From Sporosarcina sp. ACRSL (GTDB lineage Bacteria; Bacillota; Bacilli; Bacillales_A; Planococcaceae), in NCBI RefSeq assembly GCF_022346605.1, contig NZ_JAKRNT010000015.1, positions 1-64,000 of the forward strand: a DNA stretch of 64,000 bases, in the 5' to 3' direction. The notes beneath the pieces were generated by a model. It had not been told where the DNA came from. It was given only the letters and a program-made list of their open reading frames with translations, and made no database searches. A program made the translations under genes and the position numbers. This document shows, in pieces, positions 36,049 to 44,654 of this stretch (position 1 is the stretch's first letter; the number at the start of each line of letters is the position of its first letter).

Positions 36049-36999
36049 ATGGCTTCATATATAGTAAGACGGATATTATATGCAATACCCTTGCTGTTTT
36101 TGATTACCATCATATCATTTGGAATGATGAAAATGGCGCCTGGGGATCCGACTGCTCTGATGATGGATCCAATGATTAAAAAAGAGAACTTAGAAGCCTA
36201 TAAAGAAGCATATGGCTTAAATGATAATGTCGTTGTACAGTATGTCCGATGGTTAGGGAATATGGTTCAAGGGAACTTTGGGGAATCACTTATACGCCAG
36301 GGAGTACCTGTCAGTGAATTGATTACGGCTAGGCTGCCCAACACATTGTTGTTAATGCTCGTCTCGTCGTTCATTGCTTTTCTTATCTCAATCCCATTAG
36401 GTGTGATCTCGGCGACAAAGAGAAATTCACTGACTGACTATTCCATTACATTTGTTTCTTTCCTTGGAATTGCGACACCGAATTTTTGGATAGGTCTTGT
36501 CTTAATTATGTTTTTTTCAGTAAATCTTGGTTGGTTTCCGACAGGCGGTGTTTCAACACTTGGGGAACCGTTCAGTATTTTGGACCGGATTCATCATTTG
36601 TTTTTGCCGGCACTTGTTCTTGCCACAGCTGATATGGCAGGGTTAACAAGGTATTCCCGCTCCAGTATGCTTGATGTACTTCGACAGGATTACATCCGTA
36701 CCGCAAAAGCGAATGGATTTAAAAATAGCACGGTCATCTTTAAACACGGTTTGAGGAATGGTTTGATTCCCATCATCACCATTTTGGGGTTGATGTTGCC
36801 GTCATTTATCGGTGGCTCTGTCATTATTGAAAGTATATTTGCTTGGCCAGGTATTGGATTACTCTTTGTAGAGGCTGCCTTCCAACGTGATTATCCTGTC
36901 ATCATGGCAGTAGTTGTTATCGCAGCTACATTAGTTGTCGTCGGAAATTTGCTTGCCGACATCCTCTATGCAATTTTTGACCCGAGAATTGAATATTAA
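36049..36999 (+). CDS. Peptide ABC transporter permease (DppB type)
   Basis: 316 residues, six transmembrane helices. The N-terminal [19 protein letters not shown] and the EAA-loop segment [25 protein letters not shown], which contacts the ATPase, are present. The ATG at 36049 is chosen over an upstream GTG/TTG extension as GGAAGGAG lies ten bases before it and the protein then starts exactly as other DppB proteins do. Confidence 0.92.
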   Translation: MASYIVRRILYAIPLLFLITIISFGMMKMAPGDPTALMMDPMIKKENLEAYKEAYGLNDNVVVQYVRWLGNMVQGNFGESLIRQGVPVSELITARLPNTLLLMLVSSFIAFLISIPLGVISATKRNSLTDYSITFVSFLGIATPNFWIGLVLIMFFSVNLGWFPTGGVSTLGEPFSILDRIHHLFLPALVLATADMAGLTRYSRSSMLDVLRQDYIRTAKANGFKNSTVIFKHGLRNGLIPIITILGLMLPSFIGGSVIIESIFAWPGIGLLFVEAAFQRDYPVIMAVVVIAATLVVVGNLLADILYAIFDPRIEY

Positions 37000-37012
37000 G
37001 GGAGAGAAAGAA

Positions 37013-37930
37013 ATGACACTTCCAAATCAAGTAGAGCTTACAAACCGGGCTAACCCAATAGAAGATCATCAATTACAGCCGCACGATTCTATTTGGAGAG
37101 TAATGTTGCGAAAATATATGAGCAATAAATTGGCGGTCATTGGCGCGATTTTATTATTCATTATAATTGGGTCAGCACTTTTTGCTCCTTGGTTAGCTCC
37201 ACAAGATCCAAGTAAACAGGTATTGCTAGATAAATTAAGTCCCCCTGGTGATAAATACATTTTAGGGGCTGATAATTTAGGGCGTGACACATTAAGTCGC
37301 TTATTGTACGGTGCGCGTGTATCTTTGTTAGTCGGATTTGCTTCGGTTGCAGGTTCAATATTCATAGGTACAGTGGTCGGTGCGGTGGCGGGTTATTACG
37401 GTGGGAAGTTAGATGCAGTATTGATGCGATTTGTTGATGCTGTGATTTCATTCCCGTCATTGTTTTTATTAATTACACTGGTCACTATTTTTGAACCGAG
37501 TTTGTTTACGTTAATTGCTGTATTCGCGATTTTCGGCTGGACAGGAACAGCCCGTTTGGTTCGAGGGGAATTCTTGTCTCTTCGTTCCGCAGAGTTCGTA
37601 TTGGCCGCACGGACGTTGGGCATTCGGAATACTAGAATCATCTTTTCGCATATACTGCCGAATGCCATGGGGCCGATCATCGTTTCGGCGACTCTAGGTA
37701 TTGGCGGGGTGATCCTGGCGGAAGCTGCACTAAGCTATCTTGGGCTTGGCATTCAACCGCCTATTCCGAGTTGGGGTAACATGCTGCAAAGTGCACAAAA
37801 CCCCCAAGTTATGTTAGGAGCATGGTGGTATCCGCTTTTCCCAGGATTTATGATCCTGATAACTGTATTGGCATTTAACTTTGTTGGTGATGGATTACGC
37901 GATGCATTTGATCCGAAAATTAATGATTAA
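37013..37930 (+). CDS. Peptide ABC transporter permease (DppC type)
   Basis: 305 residues, six helices. An N-terminal cytoplasmic stretch ([17 protein letters not shown]) and the EAA loop [25 protein letters not shown] are visible. The ATG at 37013 has AAGGGAGAG upstream and follows the dppB stop by 13 bases; a longer in-frame start inside dppB is unlikely. It completes the transporter. Confidence 0.92.
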   Translation: MTLPNQVELTNRANPIEDHQLQPHDSIWRVMLRKYMSNKLAVIGAILLFIIIGSALFAPWLAPQDPSKQVLLDKLSPPGDKYILGADNLGRDTLSRLLYGARVSLLVGFASVAGSIFIGTVVGAVAGYYGGKLDAVLMRFVDAVISFPSLFLLITLVTIFEPSLFTLIAVFAIFGWTGTARLVRGEFLSLRSAEFVLAARTLGIRNTRIIFSHILPNAMGPIIVSATLGIGGVILAEAALSYLGLGIQPPIPSWGNMLQSAQNPQVMLGAWWYPLFPGFMILITVLAFNFVGDGLRDAFDPKIND

Positions 37931-37933
37931 TAA

Positions 37934-37972
37934 AAAGGAGGGTGCGATTAACATTTAATCGCGCCCTCCTTT
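37934..37972. terminator. Bidirectional terminator between the transporter and prolyl oligopeptidase
   Basis: AAAGGAGGGTGCGATTA pairs with TAATCGCGCCCTCCTTT. Confidence 0.85.
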
Positions 37973-37992
37973 ACTATTTAGGTGGAAGAATA

Positions 37993-40035
37993 TTAAATCA
38001 CTTTCAAGCTCTTAAAGAGGAATGTGTAAATGTCGGTATGTTCCTCGATAATTTTAACAATCGGTTTTCCTAGACCATGGCCGGCGTCTTTTTCAATCCT
38101 CAATAGAATCGGCGCATCACCAGCTTGGGCTTCTTGAAGTGTTGCAGCATACTTCATTGCGTGTAAGGGAACGACGCGATCATCCGTATCAGCAGTGGTG
38201 ATTAACGTTGCTGGATAGGATTCACCTGGTGAGACATTGTGAAGTGGGGAGTATGCATGGATGTTTTTGAAATCCACTTCATTTTCTTCTGCATTCCCAA
38301 ATTCTGATGTCCAGAATCTCCCGACAGTGAATTTTTGATAGCGGAGCATGTCCGTGACGGGAACTTGGCAAATGACAGCACCGAATAAGTCGGCGCGCTG
38401 GTTCATACAAGCAGCAACCAAAAGGCCGCCGTTACTACCTCCCATAATCGCGAGCTTAGAAGGGGAGGTATAGTTGTTGTTTACAAGCCACTCTGCTGCG
38501 GTAATAAAGTCATCAAATACTTGCTGTTTTCTTTCGAATGTTCCAGCTTGATGCCACGCTTCACCATATTCTCCGCCGCCTCTAACATTCGCCACAGCAT
38601 ACACGCCACCCTCTTTTATGAACATCGCGTTCGAGGCAGAGTATGAAGGTGTCATGCTAATATTGAAACCGCCATATCCGTAAAGCAAAACGGGGTTTTC
38701 CCCGGATAATACCAGATCTTTTTTATGTGTAATGAACATCGGGACTTCGGTGCCATCTGTTGATGTGTAAAAAATTTGTTTTGTTTCATAGAGGGTAGGA
38801 TCAAGTCCCTTATCAGAAGCAAATACTGTTTCTAGACAATCCGAAGCGACATCATAACGGACAATCGTTGTCGGGTTCAAATAAGAGGTATACGCTATAA
38901 AAATCTCCTTTTGTTTTTTATTGATTGAAACCTCGGTGATTGTAATCATATCGGGTAATTCAATCGTTTTAATGAAGGAACCGTCGAGTTTAAACAACGA
39001 AATGTTATGACGTGCATGCTGCATGAAGGATAATACAAAATAATCATCCATCCTCTTTGTGAAATACATGACTTTTTGTTGCTCAGGAACAATATCGACC
39101 CAATTCTCTTCTTCGGGCTGATGGATATCAATAGCAACTATTTTCCCGTTAGGTGCATTTTTGTTCGTATAGACGTAAAACAGGGTCTCTTTATTGCCTA
39201 GAAATGAATAGTAAGCATCCCCGTGTGGAGCTAAAGGGATAAAATCTTCGTTACTATCAATTGGGCGATAATAGAGCCGGCTTTTATTTTCGGTCCCTTT
39301 CCACGATTGAAGGATAAGGTAACGATAATCGTCGGATAACGTTGCGCTGAAAGATAACTCCTTATCATCAGGACGTTCATGAATCAAAACGTCGTCCGAT
39401 TGCGAGGTATTTAACTTATGCAAATAGAGTCTATTATAATTGCTTTCATCTTCCGGTGATACCGTTCCAGGTGCAGAAAAGCGGCTATAATAAAAGCCTG
39501 AACCGTCTTCAAGCCAAGCGATTGTACTGAATTTGCACCAGTTGATAGTTTCGGGATAATCTTTACCTGTTTCTACGTCTTTTATTTTTATCTCTTGCCA
39601 ATCACTTCCGTTTTCGGAAAGGGCATACGCCATCAAGTTACCATTCTTATTGAACGTGATGTTCGTGATAGCGGTTGTCCCTTTTGGATTTAACGCATTT
39701 GGGTCGATAACAACTTCAGGTGAGGAATCTGAAAAATTCTTCGCTCTATAGTAAACGGGTTGATTCTGTAAGCCGTCATTTTTATGGAAGTAATAAAAAT
39801 CTCCATTCTTCTGAGGCACGAAATACTTTTCATAATTCCACCCTTCTTTAAGTTTTTTCTTAATATCCTCTCTCTCGACAATCGCATCGATATACTGTCG
39901 GGTCTGTGCGCTTTGTTGAGAAATCCATTCTTGCGTGGAACTGGCATTCATATCCTCCAGCCATCGATAAGGATCTTCAACAAGCGTACCATGGTAATTC
40001 TCTGTAACAGTTTGTTTTGGGGTTAACAAGTTCAT
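37993..40035 (-). CDS. Prolyl oligopeptidase (peptidase family S9A)
   Basis: 680 residues. An N-terminal seven-blade propeller (about 70-400) gates a C-terminal alpha/beta-hydrolase domain. The catalytic triad is Ser in IMGGSNGGLLVAA, Asp in TTADTDDRVVPLH and His in DAGHGLGKP. The enzyme cuts after proline in peptides up to about 30 residues. No signal peptide, so it acts on imported peptides. It has its own sigma-54 promoter, placing it in the same regulon as the M24 peptidases. AGGGAGTG precedes the ATG. Confidence 0.94.
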   Translation of the reverse strand: MNLLTPKQTVTENYHGTLVEDPYRWLEDMNASSTQEWISQQSAQTRQYIDAIVEREDIKKKLKEGWNYEKYFVPQKNGDFYYFHKNDGLQNQPVYYRAKNFSDSSPEVVIDPNALNPKGTTAITNITFNKNGNLMAYALSENGSDWQEIKIKDVETGKDYPETINWCKFSTIAWLEDGSGFYYSRFSAPGTVSPEDESNYNRLYLHKLNTSQSDDVLIHERPDDKELSFSATLSDDYRYLILQSWKGTENKSRLYYRPIDSNEDFIPLAPHGDAYYSFLGNKETLFYVYTNKNAPNGKIVAIDIHQPEEENWVDIVPEQQKVMYFTKRMDDYFVLSFMQHARHNISLFKLDGSFIKTIELPDMITITEVSINKKQKEIFIAYTSYLNPTTIVRYDVASDCLETVFASDKGLDPTLYETKQIFYTSTDGTEVPMFITHKKDLVLSGENPVLLYGYGGFNISMTPSYSASNAMFIKEGGVYAVANVRGGGEYGEAWHQAGTFERKQQVFDDFITAAEWLVNNNYTSPSKLAIMGGSNGGLLVAACMNQRADLFGAVICQVPVTDMLRYQKFTVGRFWTSEFGNAEENEVDFKNIHAYSPLHNVSPGESYPATLITTADTDDRVVPLHAMKYAATLQEAQAGDAPILLRIEKDAGHGLGKPIVKIIEEHTDIYTFLFKSLKVI

Positions 40036-40090
40036 ACGACAAACACTCCCTAACGCTAGATTTTAAGTGTGGACTACACTAGTAAATACA

Positions 40091-40107
40091 TGCAATTTAT
40101 ATGCCAA
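40091..40107 (-). promoter_or_regulatory. Sigma-54 promoter of prolyl oligopeptidase
   Basis: On the minus strand TGGCATA-N4-TTGCA with GG and GC ten bases apart, 56 bp before the start codon. Confidence 0.83.
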
Positions 40108-40152
40108 AAACGGCTATGGTAAGCAGCCTTGCCATTTTGTTTTGACATTCTT
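40107..40152. repeat. Short dispersed repeat, second copy
   Basis: It resembles 18206-18251 over about 45 bp. See that entry. Confidence 0.3.
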
Positions 40153-40207
40153 GCGGGGAGTTTGTTGTTCAATTCTTACAAAACGTTAGCTAAAACGAAC
40201 AAGTCCT

Positions 40208-40215
40208 GCTATAAT
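40208..40215 (+). promoter_or_regulatory. Extended -10 promoter of the triple-RidA gene
   Basis: TGCTATAAT with no good -35 match. About 80 bp before the start codon. No sigma-54 motif is seen on this strand. Confidence 0.5.
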
Positions 40216-40298
40216 TGCATAGCACTCAGAGCGGATTAGAACAGCTTTTTCGGTGCATACTTGATTTAATAAATATTTATTTATAAGGGGATTACATC

Positions 40299-41567
40299 AT
40301 GAGCGGTTATAACGCAGTATCAGCAAAAAATACAGAAAATGCACCAAGCGGTAACGGTCTATATTCACATTCTGTAGCTTTCTCTCATTACAATAATCTT
40401 TCAGCTCAATTGCCGATCGATCCAGCAACAGGCAAATTGGTAGCTGGTGGTATAAAAGAGCAAGCTGAACAGTGCTTTACCAATATTAAAGCAATTGTAG
40501 ACAGCATTGATCATGTTATGAGCGATATCGTTCGAATTACGGTATTCGTTAAAGATATTAAAGACGTTGACGCGGTTGATGAAGTTTATAAAACATTCTT
40601 CCCAACTTATGTTCCTGCAAGGACAACAGTTGCAGTTGCGGCTTTGCCTATGGATGCGATGGTGCAAGTTGAAGCACTTCTATCACACGGTGAAGGTACA
40701 ATTCCTAACGAACCACAATCAGGCGACCTCATCAAACTTACAAACAATACACCGAATGCACCTACAAGTTCACTATCTACACAAACTGTAGCTTTTTCTC
40801 ATTACAATTATCTTTCAGCTCAATTGCCGATCGATCCAAAAACAGGCAGATTGATAACGGGTGGAGTAAAAGAGCAGGCTGCACAGAGCTTGAAAAATAT
40901 CAAAGCGATCTTAGAAAGTATCGACGTTCCTTTTGACGATATTGTTAAATTAACGATTTTCCTTAAAGACCTTTCGGATATCGAAGCGGTTAACGAAGTG
41001 TATTCAACATTCTTCCCGGACTCCGCTATCGCTAGGGCCGTAGCTTATGTCCCTGCACGCACAGTAGTGGCAGCTTCAGCTCTACCGATGGATGCTTTGG
41101 TACAAATGGAAGCAGTCGTGTCACACGGAGATGGGACACCACCACAAGAAATTGAAGACAGACATGGAATCGTTATTTGGGCAAACAATACTGACAATGC
41201 ACCAAAGAGTTCTCTGTCTACACAAACCGTAGCGTTCTCTCATTACAATCACCTTTCAGGTCAATTGCCTGTGGATCCAAAAACAGGTCAATTGGTAGCT
41301 GGTGGAATAAAAGAGCAAGCTGAACAGTGCTTGAAAAATGTGAAGGCGATTGTCGAAAGTATCGACCACGTTATGGACGATATCGTTAAAGTAAATATCT
41401 TCGTGAAACATATCACGGATATGGCTGCGGTAGATGAAGTGTACAAAACATTCTTCCCGGGCACTGTTCCTGCACGAAGAACAGTTGGTGTATCAGCTTT
41501 ACCTGAAGATGCATTAATCCAAGTCGATGTAGTTGTCTCAAACGCGGAAGGAACACCTCCAAAAGCA
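40299..41567 (+). repeat. Three in-gene tandem repeats of about 420 bp (RidA domains)
   Basis: Units at about 40299-40709, 40734-41147 and 41172-41567. DNA similarity is still obvious, for example CTCATTACAAT and CAATTGCC at matching places, which indicates duplication within the gene rather than fusion of distant homologues. Confidence 0.85.
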
Positions 41568-41570
41568 TAA
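40299..41570 (+). CDS. Triple-domain RidA (YjgF/UK114 family) protein
   Basis: 423 residues made of three tandem RidA domains: about 1-137, 146-283 and 292-423. Each repeats VAFSHYNxLSxQLP, GGxKEQAxQ, EVYxTFFP and a VPAR-type motif. The arginine that binds the imine carboxylate is kept in all three (Arg108, Arg254, Arg393). Normal RidA is about 130 residues and works as a homotrimer with active sites at the subunit interfaces, so this protein could fold as a one-chain trimer. RidA hydrolyses enamines/imines made by amino-acid enzymes. The adjacent imine-producing hydroxyproline pathway suggests its substrate. Domain 2 has a six-residue insertion before its VPAR. Confidence 0.92.
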   Translation: MSGYNAVSAKNTENAPSGNGLYSHSVAFSHYNNLSAQLPIDPATGKLVAGGIKEQAEQCFTNIKAIVDSIDHVMSDIVRITVFVKDIKDVDAVDEVYKTFFPTYVPARTTVAVAALPMDAMVQVEALLSHGEGTIPNEPQSGDLIKLTNNTPNAPTSSLSTQTVAFSHYNYLSAQLPIDPKTGRLITGGVKEQAAQSLKNIKAILESIDVPFDDIVKLTIFLKDLSDIEAVNEVYSTFFPDSAIARAVAYVPARTVVAASALPMDALVQMEAVVSHGDGTPPQEIEDRHGIVIWANNTDNAPKSSLSTQTVAFSHYNHLSGQLPVDPKTGQLVAGGIKEQAEQCLKNVKAIVESIDHVMDDIVKVNIFVKHITDMAAVDEVYKTFFPGTVPARRTVGVSALPEDALIQVDVVVSNAEGTPPKA

Positions 41571-41621
41571 CAAGGATTTTGCCGATCGTGAGTGTGAAAT
41601 CGCATACCCTATTCATAAAAA

Positions 41622-41660
41622 AGGCTGTCTCAAATGAAAATTGAGACAGCTTCTTTTTTG
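41622..41660 (+). terminator. Terminator of the triple-RidA gene
   Basis: GCTGTCTCAA pairs with TTGAGACAGC, followed by TTCTTTTTT. Confidence 0.8.
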
Positions 41661-41695
41661 ATAACAAAAAATAACCTCTTGTTTAACACAATTTA

Positions 41696-42247
41696 TTAAT
41701 CTACGAAATCTGGTATCTGGGTAAGGAGTTCGTCAATAAATATTTTTTCTCCACCGATAGCTTTTAGTGCTGAGCCGAGGGATTGAAGCCAGTTACCTGC
41801 GATGGCTACCTTCTGTCCTTCAAAAACAAATGGGAGAGTAGGGTCAAATGCTTCTTTTGTAACTCCGATTGCCTCCGAAATCAATCCAGCCGACTGAATC
41901 CATGCCCCAGCCAAGGTTTCTTTTTCTCCCTCGATATTCCCTTCGCTTAACCCATACAGCCTCTGTAAGAGAACCGTTTCCAGAATCACTCCGAATGCCT
42001 GAATCCAAACCGCACCAGCGATTTGTTTTTCTAATCTCGACTTTAATTCTTCTACTTGGGAATTCTTCTTCTCCTTCTCCTTGCCCTTATCTGTCTCCTT
42101 GCTCTTATCTGTCTCCTTGCCCTTATCTATTTCCTTGCCCTTACCTATCTCCTTGCTCTTATCTATCTCCTTATCCTTCTCTTTCTCATTATCCTTCCTT
42201 TGCCGTGCATCCACATCATCACTCCCGCCCATCCTCAATGTTCCCAT
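41696..42247 (-). CDS. Repetitive Lys/Glu-rich protein with WIQ repeats, function unknown
   Basis: 183 residues in two parts. Residues about 15-65 are low complexity (KEIDKGKE-type six-residue repeats from an 18-bp DNA repeat). Residues about 75-183 hold three repeats around GAVWIQAFGVILE, GAWIQSAGLISEAIG and GNWLQSLGSALKAIG, a pattern seen in small Bacillus repetitive proteins of unknown function. No signal peptide. The start is uncertain: the first ATG lacks a clear ribosome-binding site. Upstream lies repeat copy B. Confidence 0.65.
   Translation of the reverse strand: MGTLRMGGSDDVDARQRKDNEKEKDKEIDKSKEIGKGKEIDKGKETDKSKETDKGKEKEKKNSQVEELKSRLEKQIAGAVWIQAFGVILETVLLQRLYGLSEGNIEGEKETLAGAWIQSAGLISEAIGVTKEAFDPTLPFVFEGQKVAIAGNWLQSLGSALKAIGGEKIFIDELLTQIPDFVD
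42075..42195. repeat. 18-bp tandem repeat inside the repetitive protein gene
   Basis: About six units of the form CCTTGCCCTTATCTGTCT with small changes. It encodes the charged repeats and is likely to vary in copy number between strains. Confidence 0.75.
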
Positions 42248-42282
42248 ATGCTATACGTATGTCAGATGAGCCGAATTGTGTG

Positions 42283-42428
42283 GGTGCCTGTTTGGTGGAC
42301 TATTCAGATAATACACTACAATTGCATAAAATAAATGAAGAAGCCGACCAAATTAACAACTGGTCGGCTTCTTTCTGCATATTAATTACTTTCATTGAAT
42401 TGTCATAAATGTGTGGTGCACAGGCACC
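42283..42428. repeat. 146-bp MITE-like repeat, copy B
   Basis: Same length and about 89% identical to copy A at 17056. The left end GGTGCCTGT has decayed after nine bases and the right end TGCACAGGCACC is intact. The hairpin GAAGCCGACC (42340-42349) with GGTCGGCTTC (42362-42371) follows the stop codon of the cupin gene by about 75 bp and can serve as its terminator. Confidence 0.8.
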
Positions 42429-42447
42429 GTTACTACCGTTAACTACG

Positions 42448-43005
42448 TTAGTCTGGGATTTTCTCGTATGCCATCTTGAGAATGACGTCTTTATGTTGGG
42501 GGTATTGTTCTAATAGTTCCTGTTGAGTGAATAATTCAAAGTCCTTGTACTCAAAACCTGGCGAAACCATACATCCGACTAAAGAGAATGTATCCGGTTC
42601 CATTACGGATGATCCGAAAATCGTGCCTTTTGGAACTAATGCCTGTGGAACTTCTCCTTTATCCAAGTTCAACCCTAATTTAATTTCTTTATAATCCCCA
42701 TTTTCGTCGATCACATGAATGGTTAGAGGACTTCCCGCGTGATAATACCATAATTCATCAGATTTCAAACGATGAAAATGAGAAATGTCTTTGGATGTTA
42801 AAAGAAAGTAGATACTCGTATAAAGCATGCGTTTCCCATCAAAATCCGTCGTTAGTTCTTGATCGGAAATCGATTCGCTCGAATGGAATGATTGTTTATA
42901 ATATCCACCCTCTCGATGTGGAATGAGTCCAAGTTTGGTTATGAAAAATTGTGGATCATGGCTATTCACTTCTATATACCTCCAATTATTATTCTGATAT
43001 ATCAA
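42448..43005 (-). CDS. Cupin domain protein of the DUF985 (YML079-like) family
   Basis: 185 residues. The start region LGLIPHREGGYYKQSF, the metal-type motif HFHRLKSDELWYYHAG and the late SLVGCMVSPGFEYKDFELF are typical of DUF985 single-domain cupins. The biochemical role is unknown; a sugar or small-molecule ligand is often assumed. It is a single gene. Repeat copy B follows its stop after 20 bp. Confidence 0.85.
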   Translation of the reverse strand: MIYQNNNWRYIEVNSHDPQFFITKLGLIPHREGGYYKQSFHSSESISDQELTTDFDGKRMLYTSIYFLLTSKDISHFHRLKSDELWYYHAGSPLTIHVIDENGDYKEIKLGLNLDKGEVPQALVPKGTIFGSSVMEPDTFSLVGCMVSPGFEYKDFELFTQQELLEQYPQHKDVILKMAYEKIPD

Positions 43006-43221
43006 TTCTGTGCTGCTATGCTGTCTCTTCTCTGTAGCATTCCCCCTAATTGTACAAATTAAGTAAGGTTGTTACAAACTTTTTAAGATTTCTTTTACGT
43101 CGTAGAATTTTAAAAATACTAAAAAGGCGGATATTCAGACTTGGTTTCGACTGATAATTCCCGCCATTCGCAGAGTTAACGAACGATGACCTTTATTTTT
43201 TAAAAAGCATTCGGGTTTTTA
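43006..43221. other. Intergenic region before the riboswitch
   Basis: No gene is seen. GGCGGATATTCAG and the later CCCGCC (about 43131-43174) may form a weak hairpin. Confidence 0.4.
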
Positions 43222-43250
43222 TTGACAGTTAGAATTTCTGGTGTTAATAT
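43222..43250 (+). promoter_or_regulatory. Sigma-A promoter of the nucleoside transporter operon
   Basis: TTGACA-N17-TAATAT, the strongest sigma-A match in the window, about 25 bp before the aptamer. Confidence 0.8.
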
Positions 43251-43272
43251 GAGTTTGTAAAAATTAAATATT

Positions 43273-43345
43273 ATTCTCGTATAATGTTGGGGATAGGGCC
43301 CAAAAGTTTCTACCAAGCTGCCGTAAATGGCTTGACTACGAGGTT
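43273..43345 (+). promoter_or_regulatory. Purine riboswitch, guanine type
   Basis: The aptamer has CTCGTATAAT opening P1, GTTTCTACC, GCCGTAAAT and GACTACGAG closing P1 (CTCGT with ACGAG). The specificity base (C74 of xpt numbering, in GACTA) is C, which predicts guanine/hypoxanthine rather than adenine. Terminator at 43408 is the likely expression platform. Confidence 0.93.
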
Positions 43346-43407
43346 GTGTATATAATTATGGGTATAAATCACTTATTTATCCCAATAATTCACCCTCCTG
43401 AAGTCAA

Positions 43408-43438
43408 GCACCGGTATCTTACTCGGTGCTTTTTTTAA
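43408..43438 (+). terminator. Riboswitch expression-platform terminator
   Basis: AGCACCG pairs with CGGTGCT, followed by seven T, 40 bp before the binding-protein gene. Guanine binding should favour this hairpin. Confidence 0.8.
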
Positions 43439-43477
43439 TTTTTACACAGACAAACATTCACAGGGAGGATCATTTAT

Positions 43478-44629
43478 ATGACAAAAAGTACAAAGAAATT
43501 AGCAATGGTATTATTCCTTGCTTTAATGACTGTTGTTATGGCCGCGTGCGGAAATAACTCAGATAATAAAAAGGACGTTAAGGCGGGAACTGGCGAAGAA
43601 GGGTTGAAAATCGCTATCGTAACAAGCCCATCTGGCGTAGATGATGGTAGCTTCAATGAAGATAACTATAACGGTATTTTGAACTTTATTGAAAACAATC
43701 CAACAGCAACAGTAAAGGCTGTTAAAGAGCCAACAGGCGATCCAGCTGCAGCTGTACAAGCTGTTGCGGATATCGTGGCAGACTATGATGTAATTGTTAC
43801 ACCTGGATTCCAATTTGCTGGGGTTTCTAGTATCGCTGTAGAAAATCCTGATAAGATCTTTATCATGAATGACACTGAGCCAACTCCGGTAGATGGCCAA
43901 ACTGAATTCGATAATATTTATGCTTTTAATTTCGCTGAACAAGAAAGTGGTTTCTTTGCAGGTATGGCTGCAGCACTTGAAACAAAGACAAACAAAGTAG
44001 CGGTTGTAAATGGGATTGCGTATCCTTCAAACGTGAACTATCAATTTGGTTTTGAATCTGGCGTCAATTATGTCAATAAAGTGTATGGAAAAAACGTTGA
44101 ACTTGTTGAGTTGTCTGGTTATGCAGGGACCGATGTAACGGGTGCTGATGTTGGTGGTAACTACGCAGGATCTTTTGCAGATGAAGCAACTGGTAAAGTA
44201 ATCGGAAATGCGTTAATCAAACAAGGTGTAGATATCATTTTCCCAGCGGCAGGCGGCACTGGTAACGGTGTATTCACAGCAGTTAAAGAAGCTAAGGGCG
44301 ACGTAAAAGTAATTGGTGTCGATGTTGACCAATACGATGACGGTGCAAACGGTTCTGAAAATATCGTATTAACATCTGGTGTTAAATTTATGGCGATGAA
44401 CATTGAAAAAGTATTGAATTCTGTTGCGGATGGAACGTTTAAAGGCGGTAACGTAGTCCTCTATGCAGATACAGATTCAACTGGATTTATTAAAGAAGAA
44501 GGTCGTCATCAATTATCTGCGGACACGCTCAACAAATTGAATGAAGCTTACGAGTTAGTGAAAGACGGAACGATCGTACCTGCATCCAATTTTAATGAAC
44601 ATTCTCCAGAACAGTTCCCAGGATTATAA
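43478..44629 (+). CDS. nupN: BMP family nucleoside-binding lipoprotein (NupN type)
   Basis: 383 residues. The lipobox VMAAC (Cys24) is followed by a BMP/PnrA-type periplasmic-binding fold (VDDGSFNEDNYNGI, TPGFQFAGVSSIAVENPDKIFIMND). BMP proteins bind purine nucleosides. The upstream guanine riboswitch and the ABC genes downstream support a guanosine-type importer, as NupNOPQ of B. subtilis. GGGAGGAT precedes the ATG. Confidence 0.9.
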   Translation: MTKSTKKLAMVLFLALMTVVMAACGNNSDNKKDVKAGTGEEGLKIAIVTSPSGVDDGSFNEDNYNGILNFIENNPTATVKAVKEPTGDPAAAVQAVADIVADYDVIVTPGFQFAGVSSIAVENPDKIFIMNDTEPTPVDGQTEFDNIYAFNFAEQESGFFAGMAAALETKTNKVAVVNGIAYPSNVNYQFGFESGVNYVNKVYGKNVELVELSGYAGTDVTGADVGGNYAGSFADEATGKVIGNALIKQGVDIIFPAAGGTGNGVFTAVKEAKGDVKVIGVDVDQYDDGANGSENIVLTSGVKFMAMNIEKVLNSVADGTFKGGNVVLYADTDSTGFIKEEGRHQLSADTLNKLNEAYELVKDGTIVPASNFNEHSPEQFPGL

Positions 44630-44654
44630 GACGAATTAGAAACACAACAACAGT

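Noticed and set aside
40143..40156. A sigma-54 promoter for the triple-RidA gene (TTGACATTCTTGC)
   Set aside because: The -24 GG is absent and the spacing is seven rather than ten bases.
42075..42195. CRISPR-like array
   Set aside because: The 18-bp units are contiguous with no spacers and stay in frame, so it is a coding tandem repeat. No other array was seen in the window.
42056..42334. Long hydrophobic reading frames on the plus strand opposite the repetitive protein
   Set aside because: They arise from the 18-bp repeat read in reverse; no ribosome-binding site and no family resemblance. The minus frame has organised WIQ units.
43131..43180. A second riboswitch before the purine aptamer
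   Set aside because: Only a weak GGCGG/CCGCC pairing; no conserved core of a known class.
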